Origin: Patescibacteria group bacterium UBA2772
GTDB lineage: Bacteria; Patescibacteriota; Minisyncoccia; Moranbacterales; DUUL01
Length of the DNA stretch: 64,000 nucleotides
Direction: 5' to 3'
Assembly: GCA_002352545.1 (NCBI GenBank)
Contig: DEIO01000017.1
Coordinates: 1 to 64,000 of the forward strand
Position numbers and translations under genes: made by a program. Numbering within the stretch: position 1 is the stretch's first letter; every line of letters begins with the position of its first letter. Shown here piece by piece: positions 26,241 to 34,672 of the stretch. The notes beneath the pieces were generated by a model. That model saw only the letters and a list, made by a program, of their open reading frames with translations, was not told the origin of the DNA and did not search any database.

Positions 26241-27167
26241 ATGAACTGGATTGTATTGGCTATGGGGGCCTATTTTCTGCTTTCTATTGAATCGATTGCA
26301 AATAAGTTCTTGATTTCTGGAAAGGTTGGAAGTTGGAGACTATATCTTTTTTATATCGGACTTTTGTCTTTTACTAGTTTGATGTTTGCTCCTTTTGGTC
26401 TTTATTGGCCAGGATGGCAAGTTGTTGGAATATCAGTTTTTACTGGAATTATCTTTTTCGGTTATCTAGCTTTTTTATTTTCATCGCTAAAAGGATCAAC
26501 GGCGACAAGAGTTTTTGTGCTAATCGGTGCTGTGGCCACCATTACTACTTTTGTTTTTTCTAAGCTATTTTTAGAAGATAGCTTAACAACAGGTAAACTA
26601 ATAGGAGTGGCATTGCTTTTGTTTGGAGGGTTCTTTATCTCTTTTAAAATAAAAGAAAAACAATTTTTTACAGATTATAAGAAAGTTGTTATCGCAGGTC
26701 TTTTGTCTGGAATTTCTTTGGGAATGTTGAAATATACTTTTGATATTTTTGATAAATTAGGAGGAACTGACTTTGAAGTTTTTGTAAATGGATATATTTA
26801 TACTAGAATGGGGTCAGTTGTAATGGTTTTGTTTCTTATGTGTCTTCCTGGTTATAGAAATCACATAATAGCAACCTTCAAAAAGAAAAAAGGAAGAGAA
26901 CATGCTATAAATTTTTTATTTGTTGTTGGTGTAAAAACTCTTTCTGGAATTGCAACATTTATGATGAATTTTGCTCTTTCGATAGGAGATCCTACAATTG
27001 TTAGTGCGCTAGGTTCTGTTCAATACCTAGGTGTCTTTTTGTTGTCTTTGGGACTATCAGAGAGATTTGGCAGTATTTTGAAAGAAGATTTAGATAGAAG
27101 AGATCTAGTTTTTAAGTCAGTGGGAGTTTTGTTGGTAGTACTTGGAATTATTATAGTCTTTATTTAA
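26241..27167 (+). CDS. EamA/DMT-superfamily transporter
   Basis: 308 aa, ten hydrophobic helices in two five-helix halves, each resembling an EamA repeat (first half ends with LIGVALLLFGGFFISFKIK; second with VGVLLVVLGIIIVFI). These carry metabolites such as sugars or nucleotide-sugars. Its place between two glycosidase genes suggests that it moves a glycoside or a sugar product; that is inference. Confidence 0.82.
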   Translation: MNWIVLAMGAYFLLSIESIANKFLISGKVGSWRLYLFYIGLLSFTSLMFAPFGLYWPGWQVVGISVFTGIIFFGYLAFLFSSLKGSTATRVFVLIGAVATITTFVFSKLFLEDSLTTGKLIGVALLLFGGFFISFKIKEKQFFTDYKKVVIAGLLSGISLGMLKYTFDIFDKLGGTDFEVFVNGYIYTRMGSVVMVLFLMCLPGYRNHIIATFKKKKGREHAINFLFVVGVKTLSGIATFMMNFALSIGDPTIVSALGSVQYLGVFLLSLGLSERFGSILKEDLDRRDLVFKSVGVLLVVLGIIIVFI

Positions 27168-27186
27168 TAAGAATTAAAAACAGAAA

Positions 27187-28248
27187 ATGTCTATCCTAAA
27201 GCTTTTAGTAAAATGGACAATCGGATTGCTTGTTCTATTGGCTATTCTTGTTGTATCGGTGCTGATTCTTTTTAATTGGCCAGTTGCAAGCAAGAATGCA
27301 GACATGGAGTTCGGTGTTTCATTTTCTGATGTTCAAGCTAGAGCGTTGGAAATGGATTGGAAAAAAACATACACAGAGATTCTAACAGATCTCAAACCTA
27401 AGAAAATGAGAATAGCTGCTTATTGGTCTGACATTGAGAAAGAAGCTGGTGTTTACGATTTCTCAAATCTAGATTTTCAGGTTGATAAAGCTGAGAAGTA
27501 TGGCACAAAGCTAGTTTTGGCAATGGGAGTCAAAGTTCCTAGATGGCCAGAATGTTTTATTCCAGAAATGTATGCTGAAGGTGAAAATGATAAACCATTA
27601 TCAAAAAAAGTAGCAAGAGAAAAGGCTGTTTTGGAGTTTGAAAAGGCTTTAGTGCAAAGATATAAGGATCGGAAAATTATTGAAATGTGGCAGGTTGAAA
27701 ATGAACCATTTTTATCATTTGGACATTGTATCGAAGGTGCTTTGGATGAACAAATAGTCGAACGTGAGATAGCGCAGGTAAAATCGTTGGATACGACAAG
27801 GAAGATAATGACTACAGACAGTGGAGAACTCAGTCTCTGGAAAGATGCGGCTAGCCGAGCGGATATCTTTGGTACAACTATGTATCGTATTATCTACAAA
27901 GATTCAGACTGGTACGATGGTTATATTCATTATCCAATTGGACCCAATTTTTTTCGTCTAAAAGCGAAGCTAATTGGAAAATATACTAACTCAGAGGATA
28001 TCGTTATTTCTGAATTACAAGGAGAACCATGGGGTCCTGGTTGGATTAAAACCATGTCAATTAAAGAGCAGTACAAATCAATGAGTCCAGAAAAACTCAT
28101 CGACATAGCTGAGTTTGCTAGGAGAACAAAATTTAGAGAGACATATGTTTGGGGAGTAGAATGGTGGTATATGCTTAAATACCAGCGAGATAACTCTGAT
28201 ATGATAGAAGTAGCGAAGCAAGTTATTACAAAGCGGGAGGAAAAATAA
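27187..28248 (+). CDS. Membrane-anchored clan-A glycoside hydrolase-like protein
   Basis: 353 aa. N-terminal signal anchor (about 8-29, WTIGLLVLLAILVVSVLILF). The rest is a TIM barrel: KMRIAAYWSDIEKEAGVYDF resembles the strand that opens GH5/GH39/GH42-type barrels; acid/base Glu173 in WQVENEPF (the NEP motif) and the nucleophile candidate Glu276 in IVISELQGEPW. Located outside the membrane. Exact family not assigned. It could start breakdown of an external glycan, with EamA import and GH1 finishing inside. Confidence 0.75.
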   Translation: MSILKLLVKWTIGLLVLLAILVVSVLILFNWPVASKNADMEFGVSFSDVQARALEMDWKKTYTEILTDLKPKKMRIAAYWSDIEKEAGVYDFSNLDFQVDKAEKYGTKLVLAMGVKVPRWPECFIPEMYAEGENDKPLSKKVAREKAVLEFEKALVQRYKDRKIIEMWQVENEPFLSFGHCIEGALDEQIVEREIAQVKSLDTTRKIMTTDSGELSLWKDAASRADIFGTTMYRIIYKDSDWYDGYIHYPIGPNFFRLKAKLIGKYTNSEDIVISELQGEPWGPGWIKTMSIKEQYKSMSPEKLIDIAEFARRTKFRETYVWGVEWWYMLKYQRDNSDMIEVAKQVITKREEK

Positions 28249-28264
28249 AAACAAAACAAAAAGA

Positions 28265-28304
28265 AAAATATTATACTTGTGATTTGCAAGTATAATATTT
28301 TTCT
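28265..28304 (+). terminator. Terminator of the sugar cluster
   Basis: Perfect 16-bp stem AAAAATATTATACTTG / CAAGTATAATATTTTT around TGATTTG, followed by CTTTTC. Confidence 0.85.
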
Positions 28305-28423
28305 TTTCCAATAATTTTTTTCTAGTATATCTATGTCACAGTAGACAACAGAGAGTTGCTAAGTCTAGCCAGATAAAGCAAGAAGAGTATTCTCTTGATC
28401 TAATTGAACTGATCTGGGGTATT

Positions 28424-28447
28424 CAAAAACCGAGCGCTAACTCGGTT
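28424..28447 (-). terminator. Terminator after lysozyme-like gene 1
   Basis: Read leftwards: AACCGAG / CTCGGTT around TTAGCG, then TTTTTG. Confidence 0.75.
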
Positions 28448-28468
28448 CATCTTACTATTGAAAGGAAA

Positions 28469-29599
28469 CTAAGCTTCTTCGTTTATGAGCTTGCTAAAGT
28501 TGATATTCACATCTTTGATCCATTTTCCAGCATTAGGATCTTTGTCACAAGCAGAACCACATTTCCATAAGACCATTTCCTTGGGCGTATCCACTTCAGT
28601 TTTCACGAGTCTCTCAAGTCTTCCCCCAACAGTGTCAATTGCATCTTGAGCACTATTAAAGCAAGTATGTCCGCCAGTACCCATTTTTTTTCTAATTCCA
28701 CGATATCCCCAGTAGTTAAAACAATTCTGCCCATTTAGCACTGGAACTCTTCTTCCAAATCCACTTTCTTTCATCGCAATCCCTACTAAAAAAGCAGCAA
28801 CTGTACGATCTTTTTTTGCAATTAGTGGAGCCATTTCTTCCATTGGGCTTCCTTTCAATATTGCTTTGATTTCTTCTTCTAGTTCTTCTTCTTTTACATT
28901 ATCAAATTTTTGTAGTGTGTTGAGAACAAATTCGTCGAGTTTTTGATCAAATTGTTTAGCAATTTTTTCATCTTTTGCTCCTAATACTGTGGTTTGAGCC
29001 CGAACTGTTTTTTCTGCTTGCTCTACATGTAACATAGCCATATCTTTTGCAGAGGAGTTGTTTTCTCTGTAATCAATAGCAAAAATTGTAACAAAGGTTG
29101 CGATAAGCATGACAGCCATTGTTGATGCAAATGTTTTTGTTTTCAAGAAAGAATTTTGCCAGTTAAATCCCCAAAAAGAAATAGGTGTTTCATTTGGGTT
29201 AAGCTCACATTCTGAAGGAGTCTTTATTGTTGTGTTCAAAAAAGGAATGTCTGTAACATATTTTTTTGAGTAAGATAGTTGATTCTCTGGAGCAACGACA
29301 ATTTTTTTGAAATGGTCTTTAGCAGATATTTCGTCTATAAGGTTGATTTTTTTTACTTCAAGTGCAGTCCAACAACCTTTCTTGATAGCAATCCTTCTTG
29401 TTTTTCCGACGTAGTTCCTATTGATTCCATCAACAAAAAAATCTCTCTTGAATTTAGACAAGAAGATTGTTTCGCCCAGAACGCCACTTTTCAGTTGTCT
29501 TACTTTTTCTTGTGCCTTTTTGAGGTCATCAAAGAGAAAACGGAAGTCTGGTTTGTTGTATTTATCAGTAATACAGTATAAAGTTTTTTTTAGTTTCAT
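28469..29599 (-). CDS. Lysozyme/glucosaminidase-like envelope protein, paralog 1
   Basis: 376 aa. N-terminal basic cytoplasmic region (about 150 residues), one membrane helix (FASTMAVMLIATFVTIFAID, about 156-175), a helical linker, and a C-terminal domain of about 110 residues. That domain has the layout of glucosaminidase or lytic-transglycosylase folds: FLVGIAMKESGFG with a likely catalytic Glu, CFNYWGYRG, TCFNSAQDAID, and WKCGSACDKD. Four cysteines are conserved in all three paralogs of this window, consistent with disulfides outside the cell. It probably cleaves peptidoglycan; not proven. Its N-terminal part is absent from the other two paralogs. Confidence 0.75.
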   Translation of the reverse strand: MKLKKTLYCITDKYNKPDFRFLFDDLKKAQEKVRQLKSGVLGETIFLSKFKRDFFVDGINRNYVGKTRRIAIKKGCWTALEVKKINLIDEISAKDHFKKIVVAPENQLSYSKKYVTDIPFLNTTIKTPSECELNPNETPISFWGFNWQNSFLKTKTFASTMAVMLIATFVTIFAIDYRENNSSAKDMAMLHVEQAEKTVRAQTTVLGAKDEKIAKQFDQKLDEFVLNTLQKFDNVKEEELEEEIKAILKGSPMEEMAPLIAKKDRTVAAFLVGIAMKESGFGRRVPVLNGQNCFNYWGYRGIRKKMGTGGHTCFNSAQDAIDTVGGRLERLVKTEVDTPKEMVLWKCGSACDKDPNAGKWIKDVNINFSKLINEEA

Positions 29600-29743
29600 T
29601 TTTTGTTTTTTTAGCCCTTTTTACCCTAATAAAGGCATAAAAACACTAGACAAGACGTGCTCTGAATAACTTATCTTTATTGTAGATGATTAAAAATAAG
29701 TGTCAATATTGTCAAGAATTGATTTTAGTGTTCTAAATGACCC

Positions 29744-30547
29744 CTAGCTTTTAACAGACATTATTTGATTGTAAAAAATAGCAACATCACTAATCCATTT
29801 ACGTACGCCTTGTGGCGAATGTGAAGCGCAAGAGGAGCCACATTTCCAAACAGTCATCTGTGAAGGAGTTGATCTTTTGTTATCTATTACAAGTTTTTCA
29901 ATTCTTTTTCCAACTATTTCAACTGCTTCCTCTGGAGTTGCAAAACAGCTATAGCCACTTCTTGTTGGAGTTTGTTTTCCTTTGAATCCCCAATAATTGA
30001 AACATTCAGTTCCATTTTTTTTGGGAGAGTAAACACCAAATTTACTTTCTTTAAATGCTATTCCAACCAAAAATGCTGTTACTGGTTTTTTTTGAAGCAA
30101 TAAAGAGTCCAACATCTTTTCCATTGGAGTGTCTTTAAGAATTTTTGATAGTTCTTTTTCTAACAATTCATCAGTTTTTTCTTTAGACTTTTCGTTATTT
30201 ATTTTGAGATTTTCATTTTTGCAAAGTGGATTGACGAGATTTATTTGATTCTCTCGGCTGTTTTTTTCCAAGAAACTAGGTTCGCAAATATAAAGCGTGC
30301 TTTGTTTCGAAGGAGCATTCTCAGCATAGGCTATCGGAAATGTTTTATGTAATAAATTAGTTGAATCCCTAAAAAGTGTCATTTTCTGATCATTTTGAGA
30401 GATATTTAGAGCAAAAATACAATAAAAAAAGCCACAAACAAGGAATGTGGGTCCAATGATAGAGAATTTCTTTATGTTAGTTGTCTTTGAAATAGCTTTT
30501 GTAAATAAGCTAACCGATTTAGCAGTTAAATCTGCACATCGTTTCAT
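29744..30547 (-). CDS. Lysozyme/glucosaminidase-like envelope protein, paralog 2
   Basis: 267 aa. Membrane anchor near 30-48 (GPTFLVCGFFYCIFALNI), linker, then the same C-terminal domain: FLVGIAFKESKFG, ECFNYWGFKG, SCFATPEEAVEIVGKRIEKLV, MTVWKCGSSC and GVRKWISDVAIFY. Placed tandem to paralog 1 with 144 bases between, so the pair arose by duplication. Peptidoglycan remodelling is the likely role by resemblance. Confidence 0.75.
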   Translation of the reverse strand: MKRCADLTAKSVSLFTKAISKTTNIKKFSIIGPTFLVCGFFYCIFALNISQNDQKMTLFRDSTNLLHKTFPIAYAENAPSKQSTLYICEPSFLEKNSRENQINLVNPLCKNENLKINNEKSKEKTDELLEKELSKILKDTPMEKMLDSLLLQKKPVTAFLVGIAFKESKFGVYSPKKNGTECFNYWGFKGKQTPTRSGYSCFATPEEAVEIVGKRIEKLVIDNKRSTPSQMTVWKCGSSCASHSPQGVRKWISDVAIFYNQIMSVKS

Positions 30548-30739
30548 ATATTGTCATCAATATTTAGGACCTCTAAAGGTTGATTTTCAAAGGGAGCCCG
30601 TAAGAGTGTATGGAACTTTTGTAGGCAATTTATTTTGTAAGAAACATATTCAATTCTACAGTTTCAAAAACACTTGTCAAGTTCGAAAAAATATGATAGA
30701 GTCGTTCTTGTAGCAATGGAATTAGTTTGCTAGCAATTT

Positions 30740-30811
30740 GGCCCGTTCGTCTAGTGGTTAGGACGCCAGGTTTTCATCCTGGTAACAGGGGTTCGATTCC
30801 CCTACGGGCTA
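30740..30811 (+). tRNA. tRNA-Glu (TTC)
   Basis: Acceptor GGCCCGT pairs with ACGGGCT (one G-U); anticodon loop TTTTCAT gives TTC; D-arm and T-arm (AGGGGTTCGATTCCCCT) normal. Only CA of the CCA is encoded. Confidence 0.95.
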
Positions 30812-30815
30812 CAAA

Positions 30816-30849
30816 GAAAAAAGGCACTTCTTAGGAAGTGTCTTTTTTT
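30816..30849 (+). terminator. Terminator after tRNA-Glu
   Basis: AAAAAAGGCACTTC / GAAGTGTCTTTTTTT around TTAG, ending in a T-run. Confidence 0.85.
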
Positions 30850-30879
30850 ATTAGCCCGTAAGGGAACTGAACGGACAGC

Positions 30880-31092
30880 AATGAAGTAGGTTATTTTTAG
30901 CAAAAAATAAGTGTAGCGAATGCCGACGGGTTCAAGCTGGCGAGGACTTGGCGCTGCCCCTGACAAGGAGCCCCAAAGGAGATGCGAGAAGACCCATTGA
31001 AACTGTTAGATAGTGCCGATGGATGCGATAGCATTCAGCGCTGCTCTTAGAGGCGGAGGTGGAGCGAAGCGAAGACGAGGCGAGAAGATCCG
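30880..31092. other. GC-rich island next to tRNA-Glu
   Basis: About 210 bases that are clearly more GC-rich than the surrounding AT-rich DNA. The 12-base motif GCGAGAAGAYCC occurs twice (30984-30995 and 31080-31091), plus purine-rich near-repeats (GGAGGTGGAGCGAAGCGAAG). No frame carries a start and SD, and every frame has stops. It could be a structured RNA, a degenerate repeat or the edge of an insertion. The 280 bases that follow hold nothing recognisable. Confidence 0.5.
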
Positions 31093-31375
31093 TTTAAATT
31101 AAAACTCGATTGTAAAGTAAGAAAGATAATGTTGTTTGTTTTAAAATTATTCCAATACACCTTAAAAAGCTCAAAAATAACAACTTAAAACTCGAAAGCA
31201 GGTTTCAGAGTCGTTTTAATCAGTTTGTATTTGAGAGTTCTTTGTTTCTCTAGCCCATTTTCCCCTGGGGTCTTTTTTATGGAATAAGTCTTGTTATTTC
31301 TATAATTTCGTTTTTACAGAACATGCGATGATAAAAATAAAAAAGGAAGGTAAATACAACGAACGGAGGACTTTA

Positions 31376-31666
31376 ATGGTGAGAGCTTATTCTTTTAAGT
31401 TACTTGTTTTTTTGTATAAACTCATTGCAAACAGTGGAATTCTTATAGATTATTTATTAGATGGTGAATTTAGATACTAAAATAAGTATATTTTTTTGCC
31501 GGATATAGCGATTCTAGTATTCTTTACTGTTTTTGTTAGTAAAATTTTTAAAAGCAAAGCTAGTTTATTTGATAACTTTTAAAAAACAACTGTCTACATA
31601 ACTATTCTCATAATGTTTTTAATTATTTTCTGGTCTTTGTTTGATTTGGCGATTACTATTTTCTAG
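31376..31666 (+). pseudogene. Broken small membrane protein gene
   Basis: SD CGGAGG and ATG at 31376 open a 97-codon frame with two in-frame TAA stops (31478-31480 and near 31580). Ignoring them, the product is a membrane protein with about four hydrophobic stretches (KLLVFLYKLIANSG, IAILVFFTVFV, TILIMFLIIFWSLFDLAI), ending at TAG 31664-31666. The frame is otherwise unbroken, so decay looks recent. Family not recognised. Confidence 0.65.
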
Positions 31667-31717
31667 AAGAGTGGTTTTTTATGCTAAGATTGGAATATAA
31701 GTATATAAAGAAAAACA

Positions 31718-32135
31718 ATGGAAATAAAATTATTTGTTGCGACGAAAGCATTTATATTTAACAAGGGTAAGGTTCTGATTGTACTTGAATCTGATAATCA
31801 CATTGATGGTTCATCCAGACGTATTTGATGTTCCAGGTGGACGTGTTGAATCATGTTAGCGATTTAATGAAAGCCTCCTTCGTGAGATAAAGAAAGAAAC
31901 TGCCTTATCAGTTGAAATTGGACATCCATTCTTTGCTGATGAATGGAGTCCAATTGTGAGAAATGAAAAATGGCAAATTGTGGGAACATTTTTTCAGTGC
32001 AATTCTAATGACGATAAGGTAATACTCAGCAGAGACCATAAGGATTTCAAATGGATTGATTCAAAAAAAGATAAGGAGTACAAATTAACCGAAGGAGCGA
32101 AAAAAGCTTTCAGAGCATACTTAGACAAAAAATAG
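31718..32135 (+). pseudogene. NUDIX hydrolase pseudogene
   Basis: The first frame (MEIKLFVATKAFIFNKGKVL, then VLESDNHIDG) is typical of the NUDIX N-terminus. A frameshift near 31815 moves to HPDVFDVPGGRVES, then one in-frame TAG, then RFNESLLREIKKETAL, i.e. a nearly intact NUDIX box (GX5EX7REUXEEXGU). It continues to LTEGAKKAFRAYLDKK and TAG at 32133. One frameshift plus one nonsense change disable it. Intact relatives hydrolyse nucleoside diphosphates linked to another moiety. Confidence 0.8.
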
Positions 32136-32287
32136 AATCTCACTCTTTTAAAACAGAAGTCACCATAGATGCATCTATTTCTTATATCTCAACAAAACCC
32201 CTGCTATAGGATAGTCTCCAAAAAATGATTTTAAGATTAAGGTAGTCAGAAAAAAGCCTGATTGTAGGGGGTGTCAAGATTCTAGCA

Positions 32288-32316
32288 TTGACAAGAATAA
32301 AGTATTATTGTATGAC
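32288..32316 (+). promoter_or_regulatory. Promoter retained upstream of the paralogous broken pair
   Basis: -35 TTGACA (32288-32293), 17-base spacer, -10 TATGAC (32311-32316), about 77 bases before the ATG at 32393. Confidence 0.6.
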
Positions 32317-32392
32317 TAAAAATCAATCTTTGATTGATAAAAAGTACTTATCATTTTATTTTTATAACTATTTTTAGAAAGGAGAATTTCCT

Positions 32393-33041
32393 ATGTTTAC
32401 AACGGGCGCTATATTTAGTAGAAAGATGTTTTGTTTGACTTTTATGTGTTTAGCAATTTGGTTCTTTTATTGTTGAGGCTATAGTGATAAGAAGCGTTAG
32501 TCTGGAAAGTGCCTCACATCAAGTTGGTGAAACAAGAACTGAACAAAAAAACATTGATTCTATTAAAGAAAAGATTGCAAGCATTAAAACTCATCAGGAT
32601 TTTCTTGTTTTACAAAATGCATTGGAAGAAATTGCGGTTGACAACGAGGGTGACTTTTTATTGCTCGAAAAAATGGCTGTCGAAAAGGTTTCTGGGTTAG
32701 TTGAGATTGGTAATTATGACCAAATGAGAGATTTTATTGAAAGTTGTTATCTTATCTCAACTAGAAATTTGCTGGTAGTGGCTTTTTTTGAAAGAGAAAA
32801 GCTTTTAAATTCGAAAGAGGATATCCTTTGTGAATCGGATTTTGTATTTGTTAGGTGTCCCTTCGGAAACTGTTCAAGATTTTTTGGAGGGATGCAAGAG
32901 TTTTTTCTAGGCAAAATACTGAAATCTCAAGATAAGTTTTCTGCTATTGAGCTTGAGTTTATCTTCTCCAATATTGGACTTGAAATGAAGAGAAAAGATG
33001 AATTTCTCGATAATTTTTCTGTTTTAAAAGAAACAAAATAA
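32393..33041 (+). pseudogene. Frameshifted exported protein, tandem paralog A
   Basis: An excellent SD (AAAGGAG at 32378-32384) precedes ATG 32393, which encodes a hydrophobic start (KMFCLTFMCLAIWFFYC) that ends in TGA. The body of the protein, 185 codons from about 32484 to 33041, continues in another frame (FIVEAIVIRSVSLES onward). One frameshift between 32440 and 32484 therefore separates the signal segment from the body. The body is mainly helical and shares NLLVVAFFEREKLLNSKEDI and FFLGKILKSQDKFSAIELEFI with paralog B. Alternatively a GTG at 32484 gives a cytoplasmic protein. Family unknown. Confidence 0.65.
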
Positions 33042-33060
33042 CTTTTATTTTGAAAGGAAT

Positions 33061-33756
33061 ATCTATAGTAATTATAAATTTTTTAAGAAATTTCCCATTG
33101 CTATAATAGTTTGTTTAATTTTTATTTCACTTGTTTTTGTGTTTGTTGTTAAGATTATGGAAATCGGGAAAATCGAAAACAGAAAAACTTTTGCAGAAGT
33201 TCAAACACAAAACCTGAATCAAAATAACAGGGAAAGAAAAGTAGCCGAACTTGAAAGGCGAGCTATTGCTATTAGAAGCTTCCAAGATGTTATTAATTTG
33301 GAAGGATGATTAAGCAAGATTGATGGAGGTGATAGCACATCAGATGATTTTTTGAGAGTAGAAAGTGTTATGGTTAATGCAATTGCTAATCTTATTACGG
33401 TTAGTGATCACAAACAAATGAAGGCTTTTATTAAAGCCTCTCGTTATAAATCAACAAACAATTTGTTGATAATCACTTTTTTTGATAACAAAAAACTCTC
33501 TAATTCTAAGAAAGATATCGTTTTTGGTGCAAATTTGTTGGGGAGTTATGAACGTGAAGATCTTTATCATGATTTTTTCAATCGTAAAAGAGCACAAGAA
33601 CTTCTTTTAGAGAAGATTTTGAAATCTCCTGATGCATTTTCTACTATTGAGATTTTAGATTTGTTTTGTATGATTTCATTAAAAAAAGAAAGAATTGCGA
33701 GTTTTCTGGATCAGTATATAGGAGAAGTTAGACCAGCGTTAGTTGTGAATAAATAA
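33061..33756 (+). pseudogene. Disrupted membrane protein, tandem paralog B
   Basis: Paralog of A: the aligned stretches NLLIITFFDNKKLSNSKKDI and LLEKILKSPDAFSTIEILDLF match. An N-terminal membrane helix (FPIAIIVCLIFISLVFVFVV) is readable, but no start codon exists in frame (ATC stands at 33061 after an AAAGGA site) and a TGA at 33307-33309 interrupts the frame where paralog A is open. The 3' part from 33352 is open for 134 codons. A terminator follows at 33775. Function unknown. Confidence 0.65.
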
Positions 33757-33774
33757 ACTGTAAAGTGATGGGGT

Positions 33775-33806
33775 TTTGTCGAGAATTAATCGACAAATCT
33801 CTTTTT
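33775..33806 (+). terminator. Terminator after the broken pair
   Basis: TTTGTCGA / TCGACAAA around GAATTAA, followed by TCTCTTTTT. Confidence 0.8.
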
Positions 33807-33863
33807 ATTAAACATTTTTTTTCAACATGATATACTGCCAATGGTATTAGTTTTTTCTAATCA

Positions 33864-34610
33864 ATGAGTTATAAGATAGATACAATTGTTTTGGAGGCAA
33901 GAGAGTGTAGAGAATATGATAGAATCTATACTCTTCTTTCGCGTGAGAAGGGCAAGATCAGCGCAATTGGAGTTGGGACCAGAAAACCCAAGGCTAAACT
34001 AGCTTCAGGCCTGGAGCCACTAACAAAAAATGAACTTTTTTTAATTGAATGTCGTGGTTTGGATAGGATAAAAGGAGTTATAATACATGATCAATATCCC
34101 AAAATCAGGGAAAATTATGATAAAACAATTCTTGTTAGGAGAACAACTAGGATCTTGAGTTGGCTTCTATTAGAAGGTGAAAGGTGCGAAGATATTTTTC
34201 TGGCACTTGCAGATTTTTTGACACTTGTAGAAAAAACTTCATTTGAAAACAAAGACGTTGGAAGAAGTAAAGTGGTATTATTCCAATTAGCTTTGTTTTG
34301 GAGAGGAGTTGCTTGGCTTGGAATAACTCCCTCACTCTATTATTGTGTGAGTTGTCGCAAAAAGATAAGCAAGAACGATAAATTTATTTTTTCAGTTCCA
34401 AATGGACTTCGGTGTGAAAAATGTTTTGCTAATAAAGACAAGAACTCAATGTATATCAGCACTGACTCTGTTAAGATATTGAGATTTTTTTTAGAAGGGG
34501 AAGTTGAAATTTTGAAAAAAATTAAGTTTGATAGGAAGGTTTTAGCTGAATTATCAAATATAACACGTTATACACTTTCGCATATCATAGAAAGAAGGAT
34601 TATATTCTAG
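33864..34610 (+). CDS. recO: DNA repair protein RecO
   Basis: 248 aa. N-terminal OB fold (YKIDTIVLEARECREYDRIYTLLSREKGKISAIGVGTRKPKAKL is the classic RecO start), helical middle, and a zinc site CVSC...CEKC (C at about 166, 169, 185, 188). RecO loads RecA onto SSB-coated DNA in the RecF(OR) pathway. recA lies 5 kb further on. Confidence 0.93.
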   Translation: MSYKIDTIVLEARECREYDRIYTLLSREKGKISAIGVGTRKPKAKLASGLEPLTKNELFLIECRGLDRIKGVIIHDQYPKIRENYDKTILVRRTTRILSWLLLEGERCEDIFLALADFLTLVEKTSFENKDVGRSKVVLFQLALFWRGVAWLGITPSLYYCVSCRKKISKNDKFIFSVPNGLRCEKCFANKDKNSMYISTDSVKILRFFLEGEVEILKKIKFDRKVLAELSNITRYTLSHIIERRIIF

Positions 34611-34630
34611 CTTTCTTATCAATTTTTTTG

Positions 34631-34639
34631 TGCTATAAT
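34631..34639 (+). promoter_or_regulatory. Extended -10 promoter of the beta-domain membrane protein
   Basis: TGC-TATAAT (34631-34639), an extended -10; no good -35. 34 bases before the ATG at 34673. Confidence 0.5.
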
Positions 34640-34672
34640 AAACAAACATGATTCAAAAATAAAAATGAAAAA

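Noticed and set aside
31376..33756. Recoded stops (UGA as glycine, as in Gracilibacteria/Absconditabacteria) explaining the interrupted frames
   Set aside because: The interruptions include TAA, TAG and true frameshifts as well as TGA, and intact genes elsewhere are not interrupted by in-frame TGA.
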